Shown here: positions 1-6,351 of the stretch, piece by piece
How positions within the stretch are numbered: the first letter of the stretch is position 1
Layout: the number at the start of each line of letters is the position of its first letter
DNA from: Gammaproteobacteria bacterium
GTDB lineage: Bacteria; Pseudomonadota; Gammaproteobacteria; PS1; Pseudothioglobaceae
DNA length: 8,126 bases
Reading direction: 5' to 3'
Assembly: GCA_024280535.1 (NCBI GenBank)
Contig: JAJRPY010000129.1
Location: 1 to 8,126 of the forward strand
The notes under the pieces: generated by a model
What the model was told of the DNA's origin: nothing
The model's input: the letters and a program-made list of their open reading frames with translations, nothing else
Databases searched by the model: none
Program-made: the position numbers and the translations under genes

Positions 1-418
1 CCCCAGTTGCTAAGGTTTTTTTGTAGTTGTGTTTGAGCATTACTGGCAGGGAAATGACCCCCATGGCAACGACCGATGCGCCAACCACACCTGTTGAGGC
101 GGCTAATAGGGCGCCTACTAAAACGGTTGACACTGCCAAACCGCCACGAACACCGCCAAATAATTTGCCCATTGCTTCTAATAATTGCTCAGCAAGTTTG
201 GTTTTTTGTAAGACAATGCCCATAAAAATAAACAAGGGTACTGCCATTAAAATAGTATTTTGCATGACGCTCATAATGCGGTAAGGCATAAATTCAAACA
301 AGCCCACGCCCTCGCTAATAAGCCCAAAAATTACTGCCATACCAGCAAAGGTAAATGCCACAGGGAAGCCTACCATCAGCATAATCAAAGTGGTGGCAAA
401 CATAATTAAACCAATCAT
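1..418 (-). CDS. dctM: TRAP transporter large permease DctM (N-terminal part)
   Basis: This is the large membrane subunit of a tripartite (TRAP) importer. By family knowledge it forms the substrate translocation path and uses an ion gradient. The frame is open from an ATG at 418 to the window edge, giving 139 residues; family members are usually about 430, so roughly two thirds lie to the left. The visible part is very hydrophobic. It holds the DctM signature region, with GALLAASTGVVGAS near residues 102-115 followed by SLPVMLKHNY and a KTLATG end that normally leads into the next conserved block. The ATG overlaps the dctQ stop in an ATGA arrangement, so translation is probably coupled; no Shine-Dalgarno stands out. 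The substrate cannot be read from this subunit. The family assignment is secure. Confidence 0.95.
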   Translation of the reverse strand, partial: MIGLIMFATTLIMLMVGFPVAFTFAGMAVIFGLISEGVGLFEFMPYRIMSVMQNTILMAVPLFIFMGIVLQKTKLAEQLLEAMGKLFGGVRGGLAVSTVLVGALLAASTGVVGASVVAMGVISLPVMLKHNYKKTLATG

Positions 419-879
419 TTGTAAACGCTCAGGTAATGTTTTTTGGCAAACTCATAAGCAGCCAATATCAGCAAAATAAAACTAAGTGGAATGATGCTTT
501 TGATAATAAATCGATACCATAAGCCTCCAGGGTCGGAGCTTTTTTCACCCAAAAGATAAGCCTGATAAGCAAAATCTATGCCATCATAAACAATCAAGAC
601 GCTAATCGGCAAAATGAAAACCAGCATACCGATAATATTCACCCATGCCTTGGTTTTGAGGTTGAAGTTATCATACAAAATATCCACTCGAACATGCTCA
701 TCACTACGCAAAGTGTAGGCAATACCAAGCAGAAACATGGCTGAAAACAAGTGCCATTCCATTTCCTGCATGGCAATAGAGGAATTATTAAAAACGTAGC
801 GTAATAGCACGTCAACAAACACATTGACAATCGTTAGTAGTAGCAATACCACAATAACTTTCTCTAATAGTTTATACAT
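415..879 (-). CDS. dctQ: TRAP transporter small permease DctQ
   Basis: This is the small membrane subunit of the TRAP importer, 154 residues, a normal length. Four hydrophobic segments are visible at about residues 7-27, 43-58, 79-99 and 126-144. The family pattern is present: an acidic residue before segment 2 (QEMEWHLFSAMF), LGIAYTLRSDEHVRVD at 51-66, and SSDPGGLWYRFIIKSIIP around 114-131. That last motif is typical of DctQ proteins paired with TakP or mannitol/chloroaromatic-type binding proteins, and it agrees with the dctP upstream. The only methionine start fitting the family N-terminus is ATG at 879. The bases before it (GATTACATAA) contain no Shine-Dalgarno. The gene lies 103 bases after dctP, beyond a strong terminator, and overlaps dctM by 4 bases. 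Confidence 0.95.
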   Translation of the reverse strand: MYKLLEKVIVVLLLLTIVNVFVDVLLRYVFNNSSIAMQEMEWHLFSAMFLLGIAYTLRSDEHVRVDILYDNFNLKTKAWVNIIGMLVFILPISVLIVYDGIDFAYQAYLLGEKSSDPGGLWYRFIIKSIIPLSFILLILAAYEFAKKHYLSVYK

Positions 880-928
880 TTATGTAATCAAAGTGGTTGC
901 TAGACGGTTCAATTAGGGTGGGGCAGTT

Positions 929-934
929 TGTCAA
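929..934 (-). promoter_or_regulatory. Consensus -35-like hexamer upstream of dctQ
   Basis: The minus strand has a perfect TTGACA just after the dctP terminator and about 50 bases before dctQ. A good -10 hexamer is missing at the right distance: the bases 16-18 positions downstream read TTGAAC, TGAACC or GAACCG. It may be chance, or part of an activator-dependent promoter for dctQM. Confidence 0.2.
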
Positions 935-941
935 TACGCCA

Positions 942-975
942 CAAAAAAAACACCCTTGAATAATGCCAAGGGTGT
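942..975 (-). terminator. Rho-independent terminator between dctP and dctQ
   Basis: Read on the minus strand, a 9-bp perfect stem (975-967 with 958-950, containing CACCCTTG/CAAGGGTG) closes an 8-base loop and runs directly into seven T residues (949-943). It begins 7 bases after the dctP stop codon. This is a textbook intrinsic terminator placed inside what should be a dctPQM operon. It probably reduces readthrough into the permease genes so that binding protein is made in excess. The alternative is full termination with a separate dctQ promoter. Confidence 0.85.
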
Positions 976-982
976 GAGTTAG

Positions 983-2092
983 TTATTTGTTAAAACTGTT
1001 CAAATAAGACTGATCAGATATTTTTGTCCAAGCTCTGATTTTCTTTAAATAGTTGGCTTGAGACTCGATAATCTCTTTTGAAAGTGGGTCTTTAGCCGCC
1101 AATTCAACTAACAACTTATCATTTGCTGTACGTAAAGCCTTAAAGACTGGTTTCGGAAAAGTTTTAATTTGCACCATTGGATTGTCCGTTTTGATGCTAG
1201 CCAGATTGACAGCGCTTTCATGTTCTATACGTGCGTACATATCGTAGGCAGAATATTTCATTGCAGTAATTAAGATGGTTTGCAAATCTTTTGGCAGTGA
1301 ATGTAGGCTTTTTAAGTTGATTAAATATTGAAGTTCGGTAGCAGGTTCGTGCCAGCCGGTGTAATAATAAGGGGCAATATTTTGAAAGCCCATGCGTAAA
1401 TCCAGTGCAGGGCCAACCCATTCCAAAGCGTCAATCGTGCCACGATCAAGTGCGGTGTATAACTCTCCAGCAGGAATATTGACAGGTTTGGCGCCAACTT
1501 CTGCCATAATTTCGCCGGCAAATCCTGGAATGCGCATTTTTAGCCCTTGTAAGTCTGCCACAGAATTGATTTCTTTTTTAAACCAACCGCCCATTTGATT
1601 GCCTGTATTGCCACCAATCACCGATTTCATCCCGTATTTGGCATAGACTTTGTCGGCCAGTTCATTGCCACCGCCATATTCAAACCAAGCGTGTTGCTCG
1701 TCGGCAGTCATGCCAAATGGCATGGTGGTAAAGAATAAGGTGTTAATATCTTTGCCCTTCCAATAATAAGAGGCGGAATGACCAAGGTCGTATTGCCCAG
1801 ATTTGACAAAATCAAAAATACCAAAAGGGGATTTGTGTTTGTTTTTGGAATCAATTCTAATGTTAAGCCTGCCATTGGACATTTCTTTGGCTAATTTGGC
1901 AAGCTTTTTCGGTGCATCGCCAAAAATCGGAAAATTACTTGGCCATGATTCTGCTAAGGTGAGAGTGTAAACTTTGTCGTGCTGTGGGTTGTTATGGGTT
2001 GCGGTTTGTTCGGTATCTTCACCGCAAGCGCTGAGTAAAAGAACGCTTGCGCTTAAGGTAATGATGGTGAGTAATCGGCTGAGTTGTCGCAT
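983..2092 (-). CDS. dctP: TRAP transporter solute-binding lipoprotein, TakP-like DctP
   Basis: This is the extracytoplasmic binding protein of the TRAP importer and hands substrate to DctQM. I place the start at ATG 2092, not at an in-frame upstream codon, because GGAG stands 10 bases before it and a clean signal peptide follows. This gives 369 residues. Residues 1-22 form a basic then hydrophobic signal ending in a lipobox L-S-A-C, with the lipidation cysteine at 23 and glycine at +2. The mature part matches the TakP subgroup (2-oxoacid binders): GNTGNQMGGWF at 161-171, KMRIPG at 185-190 with the presumed carboxylate-binding Arg187, and DALEWVGP at 221-228. Gln166, Glu224 and Trp225 lie where TakP coordinates a metal ion beside the substrate. 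The ligand is therefore probably a small organic acid, though this is inferred. The gene follows prmC by 22 bases, so it is likely co-transcribed. Confidence 0.93.
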   Translation of the reverse strand: MRQLSRLLTIITLSASVLLLSACGEDTEQTATHNNPQHDKVYTLTLAESWPSNFPIFGDAPKKLAKLAKEMSNGRLNIRIDSKNKHKSPFGIFDFVKSGQYDLGHSASYYWKGKDINTLFFTTMPFGMTADEQHAWFEYGGGNELADKVYAKYGMKSVIGGNTGNQMGGWFKKEINSVADLQGLKMRIPGFAGEIMAEVGAKPVNIPAGELYTALDRGTIDALEWVGPALDLRMGFQNIAPYYYTGWHEPATELQYLINLKSLHSLPKDLQTILITAMKYSAYDMYARIEHESAVNLASIKTDNPMVQIKTFPKPVFKALRTANDKLLVELAAKDPLSKEIIESQANYLKKIRAWTKISDQSYLNSFNK

Positions 2093-2100
2093 GATTTTAT

Positions 2101-2106
2101 GGCTCC
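2101..2106 (-). promoter_or_regulatory. Ribosome binding site of dctP
   Basis: GGAGCC on the minus strand lies in the 22-base prmC-dctP gap, with the GGAG core 10 bases before ATG 2092. It decides the start: the longer reading from 2143 would overlap prmC and bury the signal peptide behind 17 extra residues. Confidence 0.7.
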
Positions 2107-2114
2107 AAAAAAAA

Positions 2115-2903
2115 TTAGTTTTTAAGTTGTGCAAGCACTGCACGGTTTTGTTGATTATAGTCTTTAAAAGTTTGAATATTGGTAAAATTTTGTGCTAATA
2201 ATTTTATAATGGTTGCTTGTTGGTCATAGCCGTGTTCCAGCAATAAATAGCCGTTTTTGTTAAGATGGCTGGGTGCGTTGTTAATAATAATTCGAAGACC
2301 ACTCAAGCCGTCTTGTCCAGCAGTTAGCGCACTGATTGGTTCGAAGGTTAGTGCTTTTAAATGCGTATCATTTTCTTTAATATAAGGTGGATTAGAGATA
2401 ATCAAATCAAAATATTGCTTGTTGACGGGCTCAAACCAGCTGCCTTGTGCGAACTGAATATTGCTGGTGGCATTTGCTTTGGCGACCTCAAGTGCGGCGT
2501 GCGAATAGTCCGTGGCCACGACTTGCCAATGTGGGTTTTTATCCGCAAGTGTGATGGCAATAATGCCGCTGCCTGTGCCTAAATCGAGTATCTGGCAAGC
2601 GGTATCTTTAGAAAAAAGTGTCAGTGCAATATCGATTAAAAGCTCGGTTTCTGGGCGTGGTATTAGGGTGTCAGTGGTTACTTTAAAAGTTAAATGATAA
2701 AAGCCTTTTGTGCCACTGATATATGAAAATGGAGTGCCATCAGCGCGCTGTTGAATAAATTTTTGTAAGGTTTGTTGTTCTGCTGAAGTTAGGCAATAGT
2801 CGGCATGAGTAATCAGTTCGGCAGTGTTTTTGTTAAGCACTAAAGTTAATAAGAGAGCAATGTCAATCGTATCGCTGCTAAGATAATCCTGAATGGTGTT
2901 CAA
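2115..2903 (-). CDS. prmC: Peptide chain release factor N5-glutamine methyltransferase PrmC
   Basis: PrmC methylates the glutamine of the GGQ motif in release factors RF1 and RF2, using S-adenosylmethionine in the cytoplasm. The 262 residues compare with 277 in E. coli. Visible motifs are the helical N-terminal domain, TLIPRPETE at 79-87, the AdoMet-binding loop ILDLGTGSG at 105-113, the acidic VVATD at 128-132, and the catalytic NPPY at 171-174. The C-terminus has the family's QQNRAVL. The start is a TTG at 2903, giving NTIQDYL as in other PrmC proteins. No in-frame ATG or GTG lies between it and the upstream TAG, and no Shine-Dalgarno is visible. In many bacteria prmC follows prfA; here it lies between rnfE and a TRAP transporter, which says nothing obvious about its function. 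Confidence 0.95.
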   Translation of the reverse strand: MNTIQDYLSSDTIDIALLLTLVLNKNTAELITHADYCLTSAEQQTLQKFIQQRADGTPFSYISGTKGFYHLTFKVTTDTLIPRPETELLIDIALTLFSKDTACQILDLGTGSGIIAITLADKNPHWQVVATDYSHAALEVAKANATSNIQFAQGSWFEPVNKQYFDLIISNPPYIKENDTHLKALTFEPISALTAGQDGLSGLRIIINNAPSHLNKNGYLLLEHGYDQQATIIKLLAQNFTNIQTFKDYNQQNRAVLAQLKN

Positions 2904-2907
2904 AGGC

Positions 2908-2982
2908 TTATTGATTAACCGTTGTGGCTACGTTGGTATTAAAAATTGGTAAATTGACAAATATGCTGATTATTTTTTCCAT
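2908..2982 (-). CDS. Possible 24-residue small protein or leader peptide
   Basis: An ATG-started ORF begins 5 bases after the rnfE stop and ends with TAA 4 bases before the prmC TTG start. It encodes 24 residues beginning MEKIISIFVNLPIF, with a short hydrophobic stretch and a polar end (TTVNQ). It resembles no family I know and has no clear Shine-Dalgarno (the preceding bases are A-rich). It fills nearly the whole rnfE-prmC gap, so terminating ribosomes could reinitiate at the weak prmC TTG. An ORF this short in AT-rich DNA may also be chance. Confidence 0.25.
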   Translation of the reverse strand: MEKIISIFVNLPIFNTNVATTVNQ

Positions 2983-2987
2983 TTTTT

Positions 2988-3623
2988 TTAAATCTTTTTC
3001 AAATCAATATAATTTTTGACCGCAACAATCAACCCTAAGCCAATAAAGGCACCTGGTGGTAAAATCGCCAGCAGGGTGCCTTGATAATTTTCAAATACGG
3101 TGATACTAAGTGTGTCACCTAGACTGCCTAATAATAAAGACGATTGGTCAAACAATGTACCAGAGCCAATGACTTCACGCAGGGCGCCTAGGATGATTAA
3201 AACAATTGAAAATCCAACGCCCATCATCAGCCCATCAAGTGCTGATTTACCCCAAGTGTTCTTACTGGCAAAGGATTCTGCTCTGGCTAAAATGGCACAA
3301 TTGGTGACAATTAGCGGTACAAAAATACCCAAAATTAAATACAAATCGTAAAAATACGACTGCATTAATAATTCGACAATGGTCACAAAAGAGGCAATTA
3401 ACAAAACAAAAATAGGGATTCGCACTTCTTTGCGGATTTGCTTTCTAAAAATTGAAACCGTCATATTCGAGGCAATAAGCACAAATGTCGTTGCCAAACC
3501 AAGCCCAATGGCATTGACAATATTATTAGTCACTGCCAAAAGAGGACACAAACCCAGCAATGCCACCAAAGCTTGGTTATTAGTCCATAAGCCATTTTTA
3601 ACAATGTTAAGATAATCCTTCAT
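2988..3623 (-). CDS. rnfE: Ion-translocating electron transport complex subunit RnfE/RsxE
   Basis: RnfE is an inner-membrane subunit of the Rnf (Rsx) complex, which couples electron transfer between ferredoxin and NAD to ion transport and in some gammaproteobacteria keeps SoxR reduced. The 211 residues start [15 protein letters not shown] and contain [11 protein letters not shown] with Cys26 and [15 protein letters not shown] with Cys109. These two cysteines match those that, together with RnfA, hold a membrane [2Fe-2S] cluster in this family. [12 protein letters not shown] at 127-138, [11 protein letters not shown] at 148-158 and [11 protein letters not shown] at 188-198 are also conserved. 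About six membrane segments are evident. The protein ends about 20 residues before the E. coli one, losing only the charged tail. No other rnf gene is present: clpB lies upstream and prmC downstream. The start is ATG 3623, without a Shine-Dalgarno. Confidence 0.95.
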   Translation of the reverse strand: MKDYLNIVKNGLWTNNQALVALLGLCPLLAVTNNIVNAIGLGLATTFVLIASNMTVSIFRKQIRKEVRIPIFVLLIASFVTIVELLMQSYFYDLYLILGIFVPLIVTNCAILARAESFASKNTWGKSALDGLMMGVGFSIVLIILGALREVIGSGTLFDQSSLLLGSLGDTLSITVFENYQGTLLAILPPGAFIGLGLIVAVKNYIDLKKI

Positions 3624-3631
3624 AAGGCTTG

Positions 3632-3662
3632 ATTATATCAATATATCAATCCAAAATGTAAA
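3632..3662 (-). promoter_or_regulatory. Candidate sigma70 promoter of rnfE
   Basis: The minus strand carries a perfect TATAAT (3637-3632) just before rnfE, with TTTACA (3662-3657) 19 bases upstream as a possible -35. The spacing is long and the -35 imperfect. Transcription would start near 3625, almost at the ATG (3623), giving a leaderless or nearly leaderless mRNA, which fits the missing Shine-Dalgarno. Confidence 0.4.
3635..3650. repeat. Tandem 8-bp direct repeat in the rnfE promoter
   Basis: ATATCAAT occurs twice in a row (3635-3642 and 3643-3650) on the plus strand, lying in the spacer and -10 region of the candidate rnfE promoter. It could be a regulator half-site pair or simple AT-rich repetition. 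Confidence 0.4.
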
Positions 3663-3688
3663 AGATGCAAGCCTTGCTTGCATCTTTT
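3656..3688 (-). terminator. Rho-independent terminator of clpB
   Basis: A 13-bp perfect stem (3660-3672 with 3676-3688; core GATGCAAGC/GCTTGCATC) with a 3-base loop lies 7 bases after the clpB stop. On the minus strand it ends in TTTT followed by ACATTTT. It separates heat-shock clpB transcription from rnfE. The run of A on the other arm could let it work in both directions, though no plus-strand gene needs it. Confidence 0.8.
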
Positions 3689-3695
3689 GTGATGG

Positions 3696-6272
3696 TTAAG
3701 CAGAAAAAATGATTTTATGATCATTGACACTGGCAAGGATTGTGGCTCCGGGCAAAAATTCACCGGCTAGAATTTTTTGCGAAAGTGGGTTTTCTAGCAG
3801 TTGCTGAATGGTGCGTTTTAGAGGTCTTGCGCCAAATGTTGGGTCGTAGCCTTTGTCAACAATTATTTGCATGGCCTCATCGGTTAGATTAAGTTTAAGG
3901 TCAAGGTCTGCCAGCCGAGTGGATAAAATCTCAAGTTGTATTTTGGCAATGCCTGAAATTTGCGCTTTACCAAGACTATTGAAAATAACAATCTCATCAA
4001 TTCGATTGACAAATTCAGGTCTAAAATGTTCACTCACCAACTGGGTTAGTGCTGCGGATATGTCCTTATCTGGGGTGTTGCGTGTTGTTTTCTCTTGAAT
4101 TAGGTGCGAGCCTAAATTTGAAGTCATAACGATGACGGTATTTTTAAAATCAACGGTACGCCCTTGGCCATCTGTTAAACGCCCATCATCTAGCACTTGC
4201 AACAGTACATTAAATACATCAGGGTGGGCTTTTTCTACTTCGTCAAGCAGGATAATTGAATAAGGTTTGCGACGCACAGCCTCGGTTAGCACACCACCTT
4301 GCTCATAGCCCACATAGCCTGGAGGCGCACCAATGAGACGCGAAACTGAATGTTTTTCCATAAATTCACTCATATCAATGCGCACAATTGCCTGCTCAGT
4401 ATCAAACAAAAAATCTGCCAAAGCCTTGGTTAATTCGGTTTTTCCAACGCCAGTAGGTCCCATAAATAAAAACGAGCCATCGGGGCGATTAGGATCAGAC
4501 AAACCTGCGCGCGAGCGACGTACGGCATCAGCAATCACTTTAACTGCCTTATCTTGACCTACTAAGCGTTGCTGAATAATAGACTCCATGTGTAATAATT
4601 TGTCTTTTTCACCTGCCATCATTTTATCCACAGGGATGCCCGTCCAGCGTGCTACAATTTCGGCTATTTCGTCTTCGGTGACTTTATTTCTAAGTAAAGT
4701 CATCTCGACATTATCAGCCGATTCAACTTGGGTGATTTTGGCCTCAAGTGCTGGAATTTTGCCGTATTGAAGTTCGCTCATTTTGGCTAAATCATTGTTT
4801 CTGGCGGCAATTTCAAGCTCGGTTTTTACTTGCTCCAACTCTTCTTTTAAGTGCTGAGCACCTTGGACTTGAGATTTTTCTTTTTTCCATGTTTCTTCCA
4901 AATCGGCATAGTCTTTTTCAAGGCTTTTAATGACGGACACCAACTCTTTTAAACGCTCTTTAGAGGCTTTGTCTTTTTCTTTTTTCAGTGCCATGCGCTC
5001 AATTTTTAGCTGTACTAATTTTCTATCCAGTTTGTCCATGGATTCTGGTTTTGAGTCAATTTCCATGCGAATTTGAGAGGCAGCTTCATCAATTAAATCA
5101 ATGGCTTTATCGGGTAATTGTCTATCGGTAATATAGCGCATTGAATAAGTGACTGCAGCAATAATTGCTGGATCTGTAATCTCCACGCCGTGATGCACTT
5201 CATATTTTTCTTTCAGTCCACGCAAAATTGCAATCGTGTCTTCTTGGGTTGGCTCGTCAACCAATACTTTTTGAAAGCGACGTTCTAAGGCAGAATCTTT
5301 TTCAATGTATTGGCGATATTCATCCAGTGTCGTGGCACCCATACAATGAAGATCGCCTCTGGCAAGTGCCGGTTTGAGCATATTACCCGCATCCATAGCG
5401 CCATCAGATTTGCCTGCGCCAACCATGGTGTGAAGTTCGTCAATAAATAAAATCACCTGACCTTGCTCAGCCTCAAGCTCTTTTAAAACTGCCTTAAGTC
5501 GCTCTTCAAATTCTCCACGATATTTGGCACCAGCCACCAAAGCGGCCATATCTAACGACAATAAACGCTTGCCTTTGATGCCTTCAGGCACTTCAGAATT
5601 AATAATGCGTTGCGCCAAGCCTTCGGCAATGGCCGTTTTGCCAACACCAGGCTCGCCGATTAATACTGGGTTGTTTTTAGTACGGCGTTGTAAGACCTGA
5701 ATGGCACGGCGAATTTCCCCATCACGACCAATCACAGGGTCAAGTTTGCCATCAATCGCCAGTTGGGTTAAATCAGTGGTGTATTTGTTTAGTGCCTCTC
5801 TTTGTGTTTCTGCTTGTTGTTCGTTCACGTTTTGTCCTCCTCTTAGGGTGTCAATGGCTGGAATCAATGCCTGTTCTTTAATGCCGGCATCGGTTAATAG
5901 TTTTGTGGTGGCGTCATTGCCTTGAATAATGGCCAATAAAAAAAGTTCAGTGGACACATAAGCATCGCCTTTTTCGGTGGCTATTTTTTCAGCCGAGGTG
6001 AGTAGGCGTAATAGGCGTTGAGAAATGCCAATATCGGTATTAGGGTTGTTGACAACTGCCAAATTTTTTAGCTCAAGTTCAAGGCGTTGCTTTAGCGTGG
6101 TTGTGTCTATGTTGATAGATTTTAATACGTTGCTAACACTAGAGACATCATCACTCAGCATGGCACTCAGCACATGTATGGCCTCAATGGTGCTGTGGTC
6201 ATGGCTAATCGCAAGGGATTGCGCGTTGCTAAGATCTTGTTGAAATTGAGAGGTTAATTTTTCAATATTCAT
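3696..6272 (-). CDS. clpB: ATP-dependent protein disaggregase ClpB
   Basis: ClpB is a hexameric AAA+ chaperone that, with DnaK, pulls polypeptides out of aggregates in the cytoplasm. At 858 residues it is full length (E. coli 857) and numbering is identical through most of the protein. The N domain spans about 1-145. NBD1 has Walker A GEPGVGKT at 206-213 (Lys212), pore-loop Tyr251 in KYRGEF, Walker B ILFIDE ending at Glu279, and arginine fingers 331-332. The coiled-coil M domain covers about 410-520. NBD2 has GPTGVGKT with Lys611, pore Tyr653 in GYVGYE, Walker B LLDE with Glu678, and an arginine finger in FVNRIDE at about 757. The start is ATG 6272, with no Shine-Dalgarno. A sigma32-like promoter lies upstream and a terminator follows directly, so the gene is probably monocistronic. 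An internal start at Val149 is described separately. Confidence 0.98.
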   Translation of the reverse strand: MNIEKLTSQFQQDLSNAQSLAISHDHSTIEAIHVLSAMLSDDVSSVSNVLKSINIDTTTLKQRLELELKNLAVVNNPNTDIGISQRLLRLLTSAEKIATEKGDAYVSTELFLLAIIQGNDATTKLLTDAGIKEQALIPAIDTLRGGQNVNEQQAETQREALNKYTTDLTQLAIDGKLDPVIGRDGEIRRAIQVLQRRTKNNPVLIGEPGVGKTAIAEGLAQRIINSEVPEGIKGKRLLSLDMAALVAGAKYRGEFEERLKAVLKELEAEQGQVILFIDELHTMVGAGKSDGAMDAGNMLKPALARGDLHCMGATTLDEYRQYIEKDSALERRFQKVLVDEPTQEDTIAILRGLKEKYEVHHGVEITDPAIIAAVTYSMRYITDRQLPDKAIDLIDEAASQIRMEIDSKPESMDKLDRKLVQLKIERMALKKEKDKASKERLKELVSVIKSLEKDYADLEETWKKEKSQVQGAQHLKEELEQVKTELEIAARNNDLAKMSELQYGKIPALEAKITQVESADNVEMTLLRNKVTEDEIAEIVARWTGIPVDKMMAGEKDKLLHMESIIQQRLVGQDKAVKVIADAVRRSRAGLSDPNRPDGSFLFMGPTGVGKTELTKALADFLFDTEQAIVRIDMSEFMEKHSVSRLIGAPPGYVGYEQGGVLTEAVRRKPYSIILLDEVEKAHPDVFNVLLQVLDDGRLTDGQGRTVDFKNTVIVMTSNLGSHLIQEKTTRNTPDKDISAALTQLVSEHFRPEFVNRIDEIVIFNSLGKAQISGIAKIQLEILSTRLADLDLKLNLTDEAMQIIVDKGYDPTFGARPLKRTIQQLLENPLSQKILAGEFLPGATILASVNDHKIIFSA
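5826..5843 (-). promoter_or_regulatory. Internal ribosome binding site and GTG start for short ClpB
   Basis: Inside clpB the minus strand reads AGAGGAGG (5843-5836), then 7 bases, then an in-frame GTG (5828-5826) encoding Val149. E. coli ClpB is known to be translated also from a GTG at codon 149, producing a form lacking the N domain. Here AGGAGG is the strongest Shine-Dalgarno in the window, while the full-length start has none, so a short isoform of about 710 residues is likely made. The Gly-Gly codons could also give GGAGGA by protein constraint alone. Confidence 0.7.
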
Positions 6273-6311
6273 AATTTTATTCGTGGTTTTTGTTTAAGTT
6301 ATTATTTATCT

Positions 6312-6336
6312 ATGGGATGATATTGCATTATTCAAG
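6312..6336 (-). promoter_or_regulatory. Sigma32-type heat-shock promoter of clpB
   Basis: On the minus strand CTTGAA (6336-6331) and TCCCAT (6317-6312) are separated by 13 bases. This closely matches the sigma32 (RpoH) consensus CTTGAA - 13 to 17 - CCCCAT, with one mismatch in the -10. The expected transcription start near 6305 gives a leader of about 30 bases before ATG 6272. clpB belongs to the RpoH regulon in gammaproteobacteria, which supports the call. Confidence 0.75.
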
Positions 6337-6351
6337 CAACCCTAAAATATT

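Noticed and set aside
27..284. Plus-strand 85-residue ORF
   Set aside because: It is antisense to the clear dctM coding frame and its composition (Thr/Pro-rich) is what the complement of DctM codons gives.
2093..2143. N-terminal extension of dctP from an upstream ATG at 2143
   Set aside because: It would overlap the end of prmC and bury the lipoprotein signal peptide behind 17 residues; the downstream ATG has GGAG at a suitable distance.
2904..2987. Separate prmC promoter in the rnfE-prmC gap
   Set aside because: TTGTCA is present on the minus strand (2957-2952 region), but the nearest -10-like hexamer (TAATAC) is only 13 bases away; spacing is too short to support it.
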